64,000 bases of DNA. Source: an uncultured Muribaculaceae bacterium (GTDB taxonomy: Bacteria; Bacteroidota; Bacteroidia; Bacteroidales; Muribaculaceae). The notes under the pieces were generated by a model. That model did not search any database. It saw nothing but the letters and a program-made list of their open reading frames with translations, and was not told the DNA's origin. The stretch lies in assembly GCA_958439725.1 (NCBI GenBank), contig CAUBWJ010000003.1, positions 49,408 to 113,407 of the forward strand. Direction: 5' to 3'. Of the stretch, positions 34,802 through 42,279 are shown piece by piece. The position numbers and the translations under genes are program-made. The number at the start of each line of letters is the position of its first letter. The stretch's first letter is position 1.

Positions 34802-35053
34802 ATGAAAAGATTATCTGAAGAAAATCGAATTGTTCCGATGAACGATGAGATTTATGATTCGATGTTTCTCGAAGAGCTTGAGGAACGTCTTGAAACCGAC
34901 CCGCTTGTGCCCGGAGGACTTATCAATTTAATTGGGGGCGATGCGGTTCCGATGGATGATTGTAACTGTTTTGCCGGAGTAAGAGACGAATGCCCTTGTC
35001 ATCAGGGAACTTTAATAGAGTGTCCGTGTTACCACAAACAATTAATACAGTAA
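34802..35053 (+). CDS. Putative RiPP precursor peptide 2
   Basis: This 83-residue paralogue of the preceding peptide has a leader reading RIVPMNDEIYDSMFLEELEE, then RLETDPLVPG. The core has six Cys arranged as three acidic CxC motifs (DCNC, ECPC, ECPC), ending ECPCYHK. The core differs from peptide 1 except for the closing CPCY-x-K. The gap to peptide 1 is 71 bases. The Cys and neighbouring Pro/Asn residues are plausible sites for thioether or other radical cross-links, or for metal binding. The gene is AT-rich, like peptide 1. Confidence 0.82.
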   Translation: MKRLSEENRIVPMNDEIYDSMFLEELEERLETDPLVPGGLINLIGGDAVPMDDCNCFAGVRDECPCHQGTLIECPCYHKQLIQ

Positions 35054-35057
35054 ATAT

Positions 35058-35106
35058 AAATATGGAACTGCATCAACTTGCACAGTTGTGTGCAGTTCCA
35101 TATTTT
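35058..35106 (+). terminator. Terminator or attenuator between the precursors and the receptor
   Basis: A perfect 15-bp stem (35058-35072 with 35091-35105, centre TATGGAACTGCA) with an 18-base loop runs into TTTT. It lies in the 72-base gap before the TonB-dependent receptor, so read-through would be partial. Confidence 0.75.
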
Positions 35107-35125
35107 CACCATATAATATTTTAAG

Positions 35126-37672
35126 ATGAAACAAGCACTATTACTGCTGATGTTTGCCTTTGTCTGTGCGGAATTAGGGGCGCAAATTAATATCAGGGGA
35201 AAAATCATTGATGTGAATGGGCAACCACTACAAAATGTATCTCTTGTATATAAGAATACGTCCTCTAAAAAAACTTACGAAGGAAAAACAGATAGTTTAG
35301 GAATATATGATGTCAAAATATCTCCCGGACGCTATGATATGGAAATATCTTTCCCGGAATATAAAACTTTGAGAGGTTCTGTAACCTTAGAAAATAGTTT
35401 AGATGAAACGGGAGATCCTATTACAATGAAAAGATTGCCAGCCAATTCATTGGTGGAACGGAAATCTGATTATAAGTTGAAGGGTGAGATTGTTTCAGAA
35501 GATAAGAAACTGGAATTTGCGGTTGTAAGAATATTTATGGCTGATTCTTCTTATGTAGGAGGTTGCAGCACAAATGAATTAGGGCAATTCGAAATGGGTC
35601 TGCCTACATCTGGAAAATATCGTATGATGGTGGCAGTAATGGGATTTGTACCAAAGACAGTTGATCTGGATATTGCCAAAAACGAGACAGATGTCGGCTC
35701 GATAACTCTTGAACCGGAAGTGCGCACACTTGGTGAGGTCACCGTGCAAGCTCAGGCAATGACGCGCGTTGACAGTTACTTGCAGATTATACCGGAGAAG
35801 ATACTGGTGAAGCACTCCTCTACGGGGTATCAGTTGCTGCGCAACCTGATGATTCCGGCGCTGGAGGTTGATCCGTTCGAGGGCACGGTGACGCTCTACG
35901 GCCAGAAAGTGAGCCTCTATATCAACGGTGCTCCGGCCGAGTACCGCATGGTGCAGAACCTGCGGCCCAAGGATGTGGAGAAAATCGAATACCATGATGC
36001 CCCGGTGGGGCGTTACGCAATGGATTTCGCAGCCATAAACTTCATAACCAAAAAGAAAACCACCGGCGGCTATGCCACCTTTGACGCACAGCAGTGCATA
36101 GGCGGCTATCTGAGCGGCAACTATAACGGTTTTACAAAAATCAATAAGGGCAATACAAGCTATTACGGCTTCGCGGGCTACAATGTGCAGAACGGCGCGG
36201 CTGATGCGGTGGAGAAGACCGAGCATTTCAACCTCGATTCGCGCTCCATCGAGAGAACTTTCAATTCGATAGGAGGGCGTGAGAGAGCCTACGGCGAATA
36301 TGGCCAGATAAATATCGAGCATGTCACTCCGGGGAAATATCATAGCGTTCATGCCGGAGTCTCCGGGCGCAGAAGTGTGGATACGTCCACCGGGCGCATG
36401 ACGTATTCAGCCCCGGTAAATCTCACCCAGACCACCGATTCCCGCACCGGCAACCGCGCGTTGGGAGTGTCCACCGGCTATTACGGCCAATTCAGTATGA
36501 GACAGAAAGATTTTCTGATTGTCTCGTTGAACGGCTCATTCTCCCGTAGCAAGTATAATTACATTTATTTCGCCGATGAGAATGATGTGACTTCAGATAC
36601 CCGCGACAAAGTTTTTAACTTCAATCCCCGTGTCAGCTACATTCTTGACCTCGGACACCAGAACCAGCTTACTTTCTCGCTGTTGGATTTCTTCCGGTCA
36701 TCGTCCACTGATTATGCGGGAACCTACAGCTCATGGCAGCACATGTGGAAATCCGAGGCGCTGCTGTTTGTGGAATACACGCACCGGGTGTCATCGAAAT
36801 TACGTTTTTCGGCACGTCCCGGCCTCTCGATGGTCAACGTGAGCCTTCACGGATACGAAAAGCAGAACACGGTTTTTCCGCGCTTCTTCACGCAGCTTAC
36901 TTATAATCCTACCCGCCAGAGCCAGCTTTCCTTTGACCTGGCTATCGGCAATTCAGTGCCGTCTCTTTCCGCCCGCACAGCGGCCGAACAGCCCATCGAC
37001 CTGATAATGTCGCGCAGGGGTAATCCCTCGCTTAAAAACATCAAGATGTACGAGTCGAACATTCGCTATAGTCTGCAATTGGGGCGAGTCAATATAGCCT
37101 CGCGCCTGTCAGGCCAATATTATCCGGATTTTACGACCACGGCCTATTTCACCGAGGGCGACCATCTGGTGCTCTCATATCTCAACGGCGATTACAAGAG
37201 CGCCACATTCGCGCCGGATGTAACATGGAAGATAACGGACAATTTCCGTGTGTCGGGTGGAGGAAGCCTCTCGCACACCGAGCGGAGCGACCACCGCGTA
37301 AAGCAGCAACTCAACAGCGCTTCCGCCACAGTTGGGCTGATGTATTTCCTGGGAGACTTCTCATTCAATCTCAAAGGCAACACCACCAACCGCTTCACGG
37401 GAATGGACTATTCCTACAATTTTACGCCGATGAATGCCGAGCTGAGCATAGGCTGGACCCATGGAGGATGGCGAGTGGACGCATGGGCGCGCACATCAAG
37501 CCGGCAGAAGAAACGCCGTTGGATTGATGTAGGCAACTACATGATGAATACCGTGTCACACGGCCGCTTCTACGGCATGGTCAAGGTGGCCTACACCTTC
37601 GACTTCGGCAAGAAGATACAGCGCAGCCAACGCCAGGCCAACATTTCCATTGACAGCAATATCCTGAAATAA
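35126..37672 (+). CDS. TonB-dependent receptor-like outer membrane protein of the RiPP-like operon
   Basis: The 848-residue protein has a signal peptide and two CarboxypepD-regulatory-like domains (residues 20-100, with RGKIIDVNGQPLQNVSLVYK; residues 115-200, with GGCSTNELGQFEMGLP). A plug-like domain (LGEVTVQAQAMTR onward, PKDVEKIEYHDAPVGRYA) and a large beta-barrel follow, ending AYTFDFGKKIQRS. It is a receptor of the TonB/OMP-B family. Given the operon, it may export, import or sense the peptide. The first 600 bases are AT-rich like the precursor genes, while the rest is GC-rich; the break is near 35735, close to the plug. Confidence 0.88.
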   Translation: MKQALLLLMFAFVCAELGAQINIRGKIIDVNGQPLQNVSLVYKNTSSKKTYEGKTDSLGIYDVKISPGRYDMEISFPEYKTLRGSVTLENSLDETGDPITMKRLPANSLVERKSDYKLKGEIVSEDKKLEFAVVRIFMADSSYVGGCSTNELGQFEMGLPTSGKYRMMVAVMGFVPKTVDLDIAKNETDVGSITLEPEVRTLGEVTVQAQAMTRVDSYLQIIPEKILVKHSSTGYQLLRNLMIPALEVDPFEGTVTLYGQKVSLYINGAPAEYRMVQNLRPKDVEKIEYHDAPVGRYAMDFAAINFITKKKTTGGYATFDAQQCIGGYLSGNYNGFTKINKGNTSYYGFAGYNVQNGAADAVEKTEHFNLDSRSIERTFNSIGGRERAYGEYGQINIEHVTPGKYHSVHAGVSGRRSVDTSTGRMTYSAPVNLTQTTDSRTGNRALGVSTGYYGQFSMRQKDFLIVSLNGSFSRSKYNYIYFADENDVTSDTRDKVFNFNPRVSYILDLGHQNQLTFSLLDFFRSSSTDYAGTYSSWQHMWKSEALLFVEYTHRVSSKLRFSARPGLSMVNVSLHGYEKQNTVFPRFFTQLTYNPTRQSQLSFDLAIGNSVPSLSARTAAEQPIDLIMSRRGNPSLKNIKMYESNIRYSLQLGRVNIASRLSGQYYPDFTTTAYFTEGDHLVLSYLNGDYKSATFAPDVTWKITDNFRVSGGGSLSHTERSDHRVKQQLNSASATVGLMYFLGDFSFNLKGNTTNRFTGMDYSYNFTPMNAELSIGWTHGGWRVDAWARTSSRQKKRRWIDVGNYMMNTVSHGRFYGMVKVAYTFDFGKKIQRSQRQANISIDSNILK

Positions 37673-37678
37673 ACGACG

Positions 37679-38887
37679 ATGGCGGCATACACAGACATAG
37701 AGGTCAGCGAGCTTGAGAGTTCGGCCAAGGGGGTGCGGTATGTGCTGAGCCACGGCGGAAGGCACTATGAGGCCAATGCCACGGTGGTGGAGCTGCTGCG
37801 CACTCTGCAGAGCCACGCCGACGAGGCCGAAGCGATAGCCGACTATGCGGCCCGCAGCGGGGGGCGATATTCGCCCGACGAGGTGGAGGCTTTCGTGGCT
37901 CAACGGCTCCGGCCCATAGTGGCCGGCGGCGGGGCGGGAAAGTCGCAGCAGTTCCTCTATGAGCGGGAACTCCTTCCGGCCTCGGCCATAGACAGGCTGA
38001 GCGACGCGCTGGCAGTGATGTTCACCCCGTGGGTGATGGCGGTTACGGTGGCGTTAGTGCTGGGTGCCGACCTCTGGTTCATGCTCACGGCCGACAATCT
38101 GCTGAGGGTGGACGGTGGCGTGAGTATCTACGGCGTGGCGGGACTGATGGTGTTTATGTGCGCATCGTCGATGCTTCACGAGCTGGGCCATGCGGCGGCG
38201 TGCAAGCGGATGGGTGTGGCCCACGGAGGAATCGGCTTCGGAATGTATCTGACGTTTCCGGTGTTTTACACCGACGTGAGCCGCGTGTGGCGCCTTCCGC
38301 GCAGGAAGCGGCTGGTGGTGAACCTGGCGGGAGTGTATTTCCAGTGCTTCATACTGGCGGGGCTGCTTGTGTGGTATTACGCCGGAGGCGCCTCCGACGA
38401 CGTTGCCCGCTATCTGATACTGACCATGAATCTGGGATTTGTGCTGACGCTCAACCCGTTTTTCCGCTTTGACGGCTACTGGATAGCATCGGACGCGCTC
38501 GGGGTGCCGAATCTGCGGCAGCGCTCGCGCGAGCTGATAGGCTGGCTGTGGCGCCGCCTGCGCCGCAAGCCGGAGGGCACGCGGCCCTATCTGCTGGGGC
38601 TCAGCAGGGGCGCCAAGTGGCTGATGGGAGTGTATGCGGTGGCCGTAAACGCGTTTATGGGCTTCTATTTCTTCTATGCCCTGCCGATGTTTCTGTGGAG
38701 TTTCGCGCAGTCGTTCCCGGCCGAGGCCGAAAGGCTCATAATCTATCTGGGCAACGGAATGACGCCCCCATTCTCGCTGCTGCGCAACATTGTGATGCAA
38801 CTGCTGTTTCTGGCCATGATAGGCTATATGATATGGGGCCTCTCGCGGCCGCTGTGGAAGAAATATGCCGGCAGCAGGGGAAAATAA
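37679..38887 (+). CDS. PqqD-like/M50 zinc metallopeptidase, membrane protein
   Basis: Residues 1-75 of this 402-residue protein resemble PqqD-type peptide-binding domains (YEANATVVELLRTLQSHADE, then SPDEVEAFV). Residues 110-400 form a polytopic membrane peptidase with HELGH at 167-171 and the second motif NPFFRFDGYWIASD, whose Asp is the third zinc ligand. The combination resembles YydH-like peptidases of radical SAM peptide loci. It would cut or release the modified peptide, or its leader, at the membrane (inference). It starts 6 bases after the receptor and overlaps a 50-codon frame at its end. Confidence 0.85.
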   Translation: MAAYTDIEVSELESSAKGVRYVLSHGGRHYEANATVVELLRTLQSHADEAEAIADYAARSGGRYSPDEVEAFVAQRLRPIVAGGGAGKSQQFLYERELLPASAIDRLSDALAVMFTPWVMAVTVALVLGADLWFMLTADNLLRVDGGVSIYGVAGLMVFMCASSMLHELGHAAACKRMGVAHGGIGFGMYLTFPVFYTDVSRVWRLPRRKRLVVNLAGVYFQCFILAGLLVWYYAGGASDDVARYLILTMNLGFVLTLNPFFRFDGYWIASDALGVPNLRQRSRELIGWLWRRLRRKPEGTRPYLLGLSRGAKWLMGVYAVAVNAFMGFYFFYALPMFLWSFAQSFPAEAERLIIYLGNGMTPPFSLLRNIVMQLLFLAMIGYMIWGLSRPLWKKYAGSRGK

Positions 38888-39017
38888 GGCAGTCACTGCG
38901 GCTGCTGCGGTGGCTGTGGCGCTTGCCGCAGGCGTGGCGCTGATGCAGGTGAGGGATCCGTGGCTATTGGTGCCGTGGATGCTTGTGGCTGTCCTGGGCT
39001 CGCGCTACGGCTTTTGA
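38865..39017 (+). CDS. Small membrane peptide, 50 residues
   Basis: A 50-codon frame starts 23 bases before the end of the M50 gene in the +1 frame. It encodes two hydrophobic stretches: Ala/Val-rich at about residues 9-27, and DPWLLVPWMLVAVLG at 31-45. The overlap and position fit a translationally coupled last gene of the operon. It could be a transport or immunity helper, or a chance frame in GC-rich DNA. Confidence 0.45.
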   Translation: MPAAGENKAVTAAAAVAVALAAGVALMQVRDPWLLVPWMLVAVLGSRYGF

Positions 39018-39054
39018 GGGGCATTCTTCAGTTTATGGGTCGTTTGTGGAAGAG

Positions 39055-39090
39055 GTCAGACGTGTCGGACTGGTCTGACATGTCGGATAT
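39055..39090 (+). repeat. Four 9-bp tandem repeats
   Basis: GTCAGACGT, GTCGGACTG, GTCTGACAT and GTCGGATAT follow one another without spacer (pattern GTCnGAnnn). They lie between the RiPP-like operon and the M28 gene. The function is unknown. Confidence 0.6.
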
Positions 39091-39136
39091 GGATATAGGT
39101 TTGGAGACACTCGGTTGCGGACTTGGAAATAATTCG

Positions 39137-39144
39137 TAAATTTG
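39137..39144 (+). promoter_or_regulatory. Promoter -7 element of the M28 peptidase gene
   Basis: TAAATTTG ends 24 bases before the chosen ATG at 39169. This spacing supports that start over the ATG at 39151. Confidence 0.55.
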
Positions 39145-39168
39145 CCTGAAATGTCACAAATAGTGCTT

Positions 39169-40743
39169 ATGAATAAGATTTTGATGTATGCGGCCGTGGC
39201 TCTGGCGGCTGCGGTTGTCGGCACGGCACAGGCCAAGGACCGGACAGTGGAGAAGATTATCGCCGAAGGAACGGCGAATCCGCAGGTGGGTGACCATCTG
39301 GATGTGCTTACAGGCCGTTTCGGCGGCCGCCTGGTGGGATCGGCAGCGTTTGACGATGCCGCCAACTGGATGCTTTACAAATATGCCGGCTGGGGCATAC
39401 CGGCCCGCAAGGAAGAGGCGGGACAGGTGCCGGTGGGCTTCAACCGTGACCACTGGCAGGGAAGGGCCTACGGCGTGGACGGCGTGGACCATCTTCATTT
39501 CGCCACACCGTCGTATACCTCGGGAACGCACGGCCGTCAGTTGGGTCACGTGCTCATAGAGCCGGGCAGCAAAGCCGAATTCGACCGCATGCACGGTAAA
39601 CTCAAGGGTGCCTGGGTGCTCCTGAAAGGGAAGAGCAACGGTTTCCCAATCAATAAGTCGGCCAAAGGTGACTCGCTGCGCGCGGCCGCACGCCACTACA
39701 ACGACTCGGTATCGGCCATCAATCGCCGGAGGATGATGAACAACTACCGCAACGGCACCGACAGCGCCATGATAGCGCTGAAAGAGGAGCCGGCGCTGTT
39801 CTACCGCGAGATGTGCGATGTCGGGGTGCTGGGCTTCATCCAGGCTGCAGAGACGCCGATAAGGGCTCTCTACGACCGTCCGCTGGTGAATGACACCACC
39901 ACCACGTTCGACAATCTGCCTACACAGCCCGAAATCAAGCTCGACGAGCATCAGTTTGCCCTAATAGAGCAAGCCGCGCGCGAACGCCGCGACATAATGC
40001 TGGAGTTTGACATACGCAACCACTTCCGCCTCGGGCCGGTGAAGTACCACAATGTGATAGCCGAGATAAAGGGCACTGAGAAGCCTGAGGAATACGTGAT
40101 AATAAGCGGTCACCTTGATGCCTACGACGTTGGCACCGGCGCCATCGACTGCGGCACCGGTATAGGCCCGATGCTCGAGGCCGCGCGCCTGCTTGCCGCC
40201 GCAGGAACGAAGCCCCGGCGCACCATACGCTTCGTGGCATTCGCGGCCGAGGAATTCGGACTGCTCGGAGCGCAGGCCTATTGCAAGAAGCATAAAAAAG
40301 AGCTTGACAAGATATCGCTGATACTCAACCGCGACGGCGGTCCGGAGCCTCCTGTGGGCATAGCCGTTCCCGCCGCCATGGCAGATGACATGAAGAAGGT
40401 GTGCGAGCCTATTGCGGGCATCAACCCGGATTTCCCCTTCGAGGTGACCGTGGCCGAGCCGCGCAAGCGTCCCACGAAGTTCGGCAGCAACGACGCCACG
40501 GTGTTTGCCGTGGAGGGTGTGCCCACCTATTATTTCCGCCTGGCCGACGTTGACGGCACCAACTTCAGCTACGGCGAAATCTGGCACACCGAAAACGACA
40601 TCCTTAACCGCGAGAATCCCCGCTATCAGCAGCACGCCGCCATGGTGACGGCCATTGTGGCCTACGGCATCGCCAATCTCGACCATCAGCTGTCGCGCAA
40701 GGGGATGTTTACCTCCGACGGCGACGGCAAATCCAAGAACTGA
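39169..40743 (+). CDS. M28-family zinc peptidase, exported
   Basis: The 524-residue protein has a signal peptide (MNKILMYAAVALAAAVVGTAQA), a PA-type insert and the M28 catalytic part similar to plasma glutamate carboxypeptidase. Zinc ligands are visible in SGHLDAYDVG (His), GAIDCGTG (bridging Asp), AAEEFG (Glu), NRDGG (Asp) and IWHTEND (His). The family usually has a second Asp or Asn where Cys occurs here, but the bridging Asp is kept. It is a likely periplasmic exopeptidase. ATG 39169 gives the signal peptide. It is a separate unit from the RiPP-like operon, although a peptide-related role is not excluded. Confidence 0.9.
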   Translation: MNKILMYAAVALAAAVVGTAQAKDRTVEKIIAEGTANPQVGDHLDVLTGRFGGRLVGSAAFDDAANWMLYKYAGWGIPARKEEAGQVPVGFNRDHWQGRAYGVDGVDHLHFATPSYTSGTHGRQLGHVLIEPGSKAEFDRMHGKLKGAWVLLKGKSNGFPINKSAKGDSLRAAARHYNDSVSAINRRRMMNNYRNGTDSAMIALKEEPALFYREMCDVGVLGFIQAAETPIRALYDRPLVNDTTTTFDNLPTQPEIKLDEHQFALIEQAARERRDIMLEFDIRNHFRLGPVKYHNVIAEIKGTEKPEEYVIISGHLDAYDVGTGAIDCGTGIGPMLEAARLLAAAGTKPRRTIRFVAFAAEEFGLLGAQAYCKKHKKELDKISLILNRDGGPEPPVGIAVPAAMADDMKKVCEPIAGINPDFPFEVTVAEPRKRPTKFGSNDATVFAVEGVPTYYFRLADVDGTNFSYGEIWHTENDILNRENPRYQQHAAMVTAIVAYGIANLDHQLSRKGMFTSDGDGKSKN

Positions 40744-40762
40744 CACCCGACAGACCCGGCGC

Positions 40763-41677
40763 ATGGCACGTTTCAGAATCAACATACTCGGATGCGGCTC
40801 CGCGACGCCCACCCCGCGGCATAATCCCTCGGCCCAGGTGGTTGACTTCCGCGACACCCTCTATATGATTGACTGCGGCGAGGGCGCGCAGAAGATGATG
40901 CGCACCATGAGCCTGAAATTCAGCCGTCTGAGCCATATATTCATATCTCACATGCACGGCGACCACGTGCTGGGTCTGCCGGGGCTGCTCTCCACCCTGG
41001 CGCTGCATGAGAAATCGGGGCGCGTCACCGTCCATCTGCCTGCATCGGGGCTGGAGCTGATGCGCTCCGTCACGGGCTACTTCTGCCGCGAGGCGCCTTA
41101 CGACATAGTGTTCGAGCCGCTGCCTCCCGACGGAGGCGTGATAATCGACACTCCCGCGCTGACCATAAGCTCGTTTCCGCTCTATCATCGCATCCCCGCC
41201 TACGGCTTCCTGTTTGCCGAGAAACCCAAGCCGCGCCACCTCATCGGCGCCATTCTCGAGCATTACGGTGTGCCGGTGGCCGCGCGCCACGCCTTGAAAT
41301 GCGGAGCGGATTTCGTGAGAGAAGACGGCACGGTGATAGAAAACTCGCGCCTCACCACCGCGGCCGACCCTTCGGTGAGCTACGCTTATTGCAGCGACAC
41401 GATGTTTGACCCCCGTGTGGCCGAGGCCGTGAAAGGCGTCCACACGCTGTATCACGAAGCAACTTACGACGACTCGCTTGCCTTGCAGGCCCGCGAGCGT
41501 GGCCACTCCACGGCCCGCGAGGCCGGGCGCATCGCGGCCATGGCCGGAGCGTCGCAGCTTGTGATAGGGCATTACTCCAACCGATATGACACCACCGACC
41601 TTCTCGCCGCGCAGGCACGCGAGGAGTTCCCCTCAGTGATTGCCGCCGCCGAAGGAATGAAACTGGATCTGCTATGA
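40763..41677 (+). CDS. rnz: Ribonuclease Z
   Basis: This 304-residue metallo-beta-lactamase fold enzyme removes 3' trailers from tRNA precursors. The metal site is seen in FISHMHGDHVLGLPGLL, YHEATY and VIGHYSNRY. The N-terminal LGCGSATPTPRHNPS is characteristic of RNase Z. The length fits the short bacterial form. The stop overlaps the tadA start by 4 bases, so both tRNA-processing genes are coupled. Confidence 0.95.
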   Translation: MARFRINILGCGSATPTPRHNPSAQVVDFRDTLYMIDCGEGAQKMMRTMSLKFSRLSHIFISHMHGDHVLGLPGLLSTLALHEKSGRVTVHLPASGLELMRSVTGYFCREAPYDIVFEPLPPDGGVIIDTPALTISSFPLYHRIPAYGFLFAEKPKPRHLIGAILEHYGVPVAARHALKCGADFVREDGTVIENSRLTTAADPSVSYAYCSDTMFDPRVAEAVKGVHTLYHEATYDDSLALQARERGHSTAREAGRIAAMAGASQLVIGHYSNRYDTTDLLAAQAREEFPSVIAAAEGMKLDLL

Positions 41678-42135
41678 GTGAAGAAAATACAATCGCCAGG
41701 GAAACCGACGAACGCTTCATGCGCGCCGCCCTCGACGAGGCCCGGCATGCCGCCGAGTCCGGCGAGGTTCCCGTGGGAGCCGTGGTAGTGTGCAAAGGGC
41801 GCATAATAGGGCGTGGCCATAATCTCACCGAAACACTCGGCGACGTGACCGCCCACGCCGAAATCCAGGCCATTACCGCCGCCGCGCAGACCCTCGGCGG
41901 CAAATATCTTACGGACTGCACGCTCTATGTGACCGTAGAGCCATGCCTGATGTGCGCCGGAGCCTTGGGGTGGAGCCAGTGCCCGCGCATAGTCTACGGT
42001 GCCGCAGATCCGCGCCGCGGCTACTCCGCGTTCACTCTCCGCCCGTTTCATCCGCGCGCCACGGTGACCCCCGGAGTGCTCGAAGAAGAATGCGCTGCCC
42101 TGATGAAAACCTTCTTCGCCGCCCGCCGCAAATAA
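41674..42135 (+). CDS. tadA: tRNA adenosine(34) deaminase
   Basis: The 153-residue zinc deaminase converts A34 to inosine in tRNA-Arg(ACG). The active site is HAE (VTAHAEIQAI) with PCLMC (TVEPCLMCAGAL). The VPVGAVVV and RGHNLTET segments are typical of the family. The start overlaps rnz. It is followed by a 144-base gap that contains dispersed repeat copy 2. Confidence 0.95.
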   Translation: MSEENTIARETDERFMRAALDEARHAAESGEVPVGAVVVCKGRIIGRGHNLTETLGDVTAHAEIQAITAAAQTLGGKYLTDCTLYVTVEPCLMCAGALGWSQCPRIVYGAADPRRGYSAFTLRPFHPRATVTPGVLEEECAALMKTFFAARRK

Positions 42136-42171
42136 CCCTCGCCTTGCGAGTAACCCCGCGTTGCTGATGGT

Positions 42172-42213
42172 CGCAGAACGACGCAGGAACGGCAGAAGAG
42201 CGCAGAATATTTT
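42172..42213 (+). repeat. Dispersed intergenic repeat, copy 2
   Basis: It starts CGCAGAACGACGCAGGAAC and keeps the three spaced GCAGAA units, followed by a T-rich tail ending in GGATA. It lies between the converging tadA and methyltransferase genes. Compare 26083 and 45590. Confidence 0.8.
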
Positions 42214-42279
42214 TCCTATCTTTGGATAAAGTTGATTTTTAGGTTCCGCGTTGTTTTGCGTTTTCTCAAAAAGGTGGAA

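Noticed and set aside
39055..39090. Short CRISPR-like array
   Set aside because: Units are 9 bases and directly adjacent with no spacers, and there are no cas genes.
42139..42151. CTCGC-ctt-GCGAG hairpin after tadA as a terminator
   Set aside because: Only 5 bp with no T-run; too weak to call.
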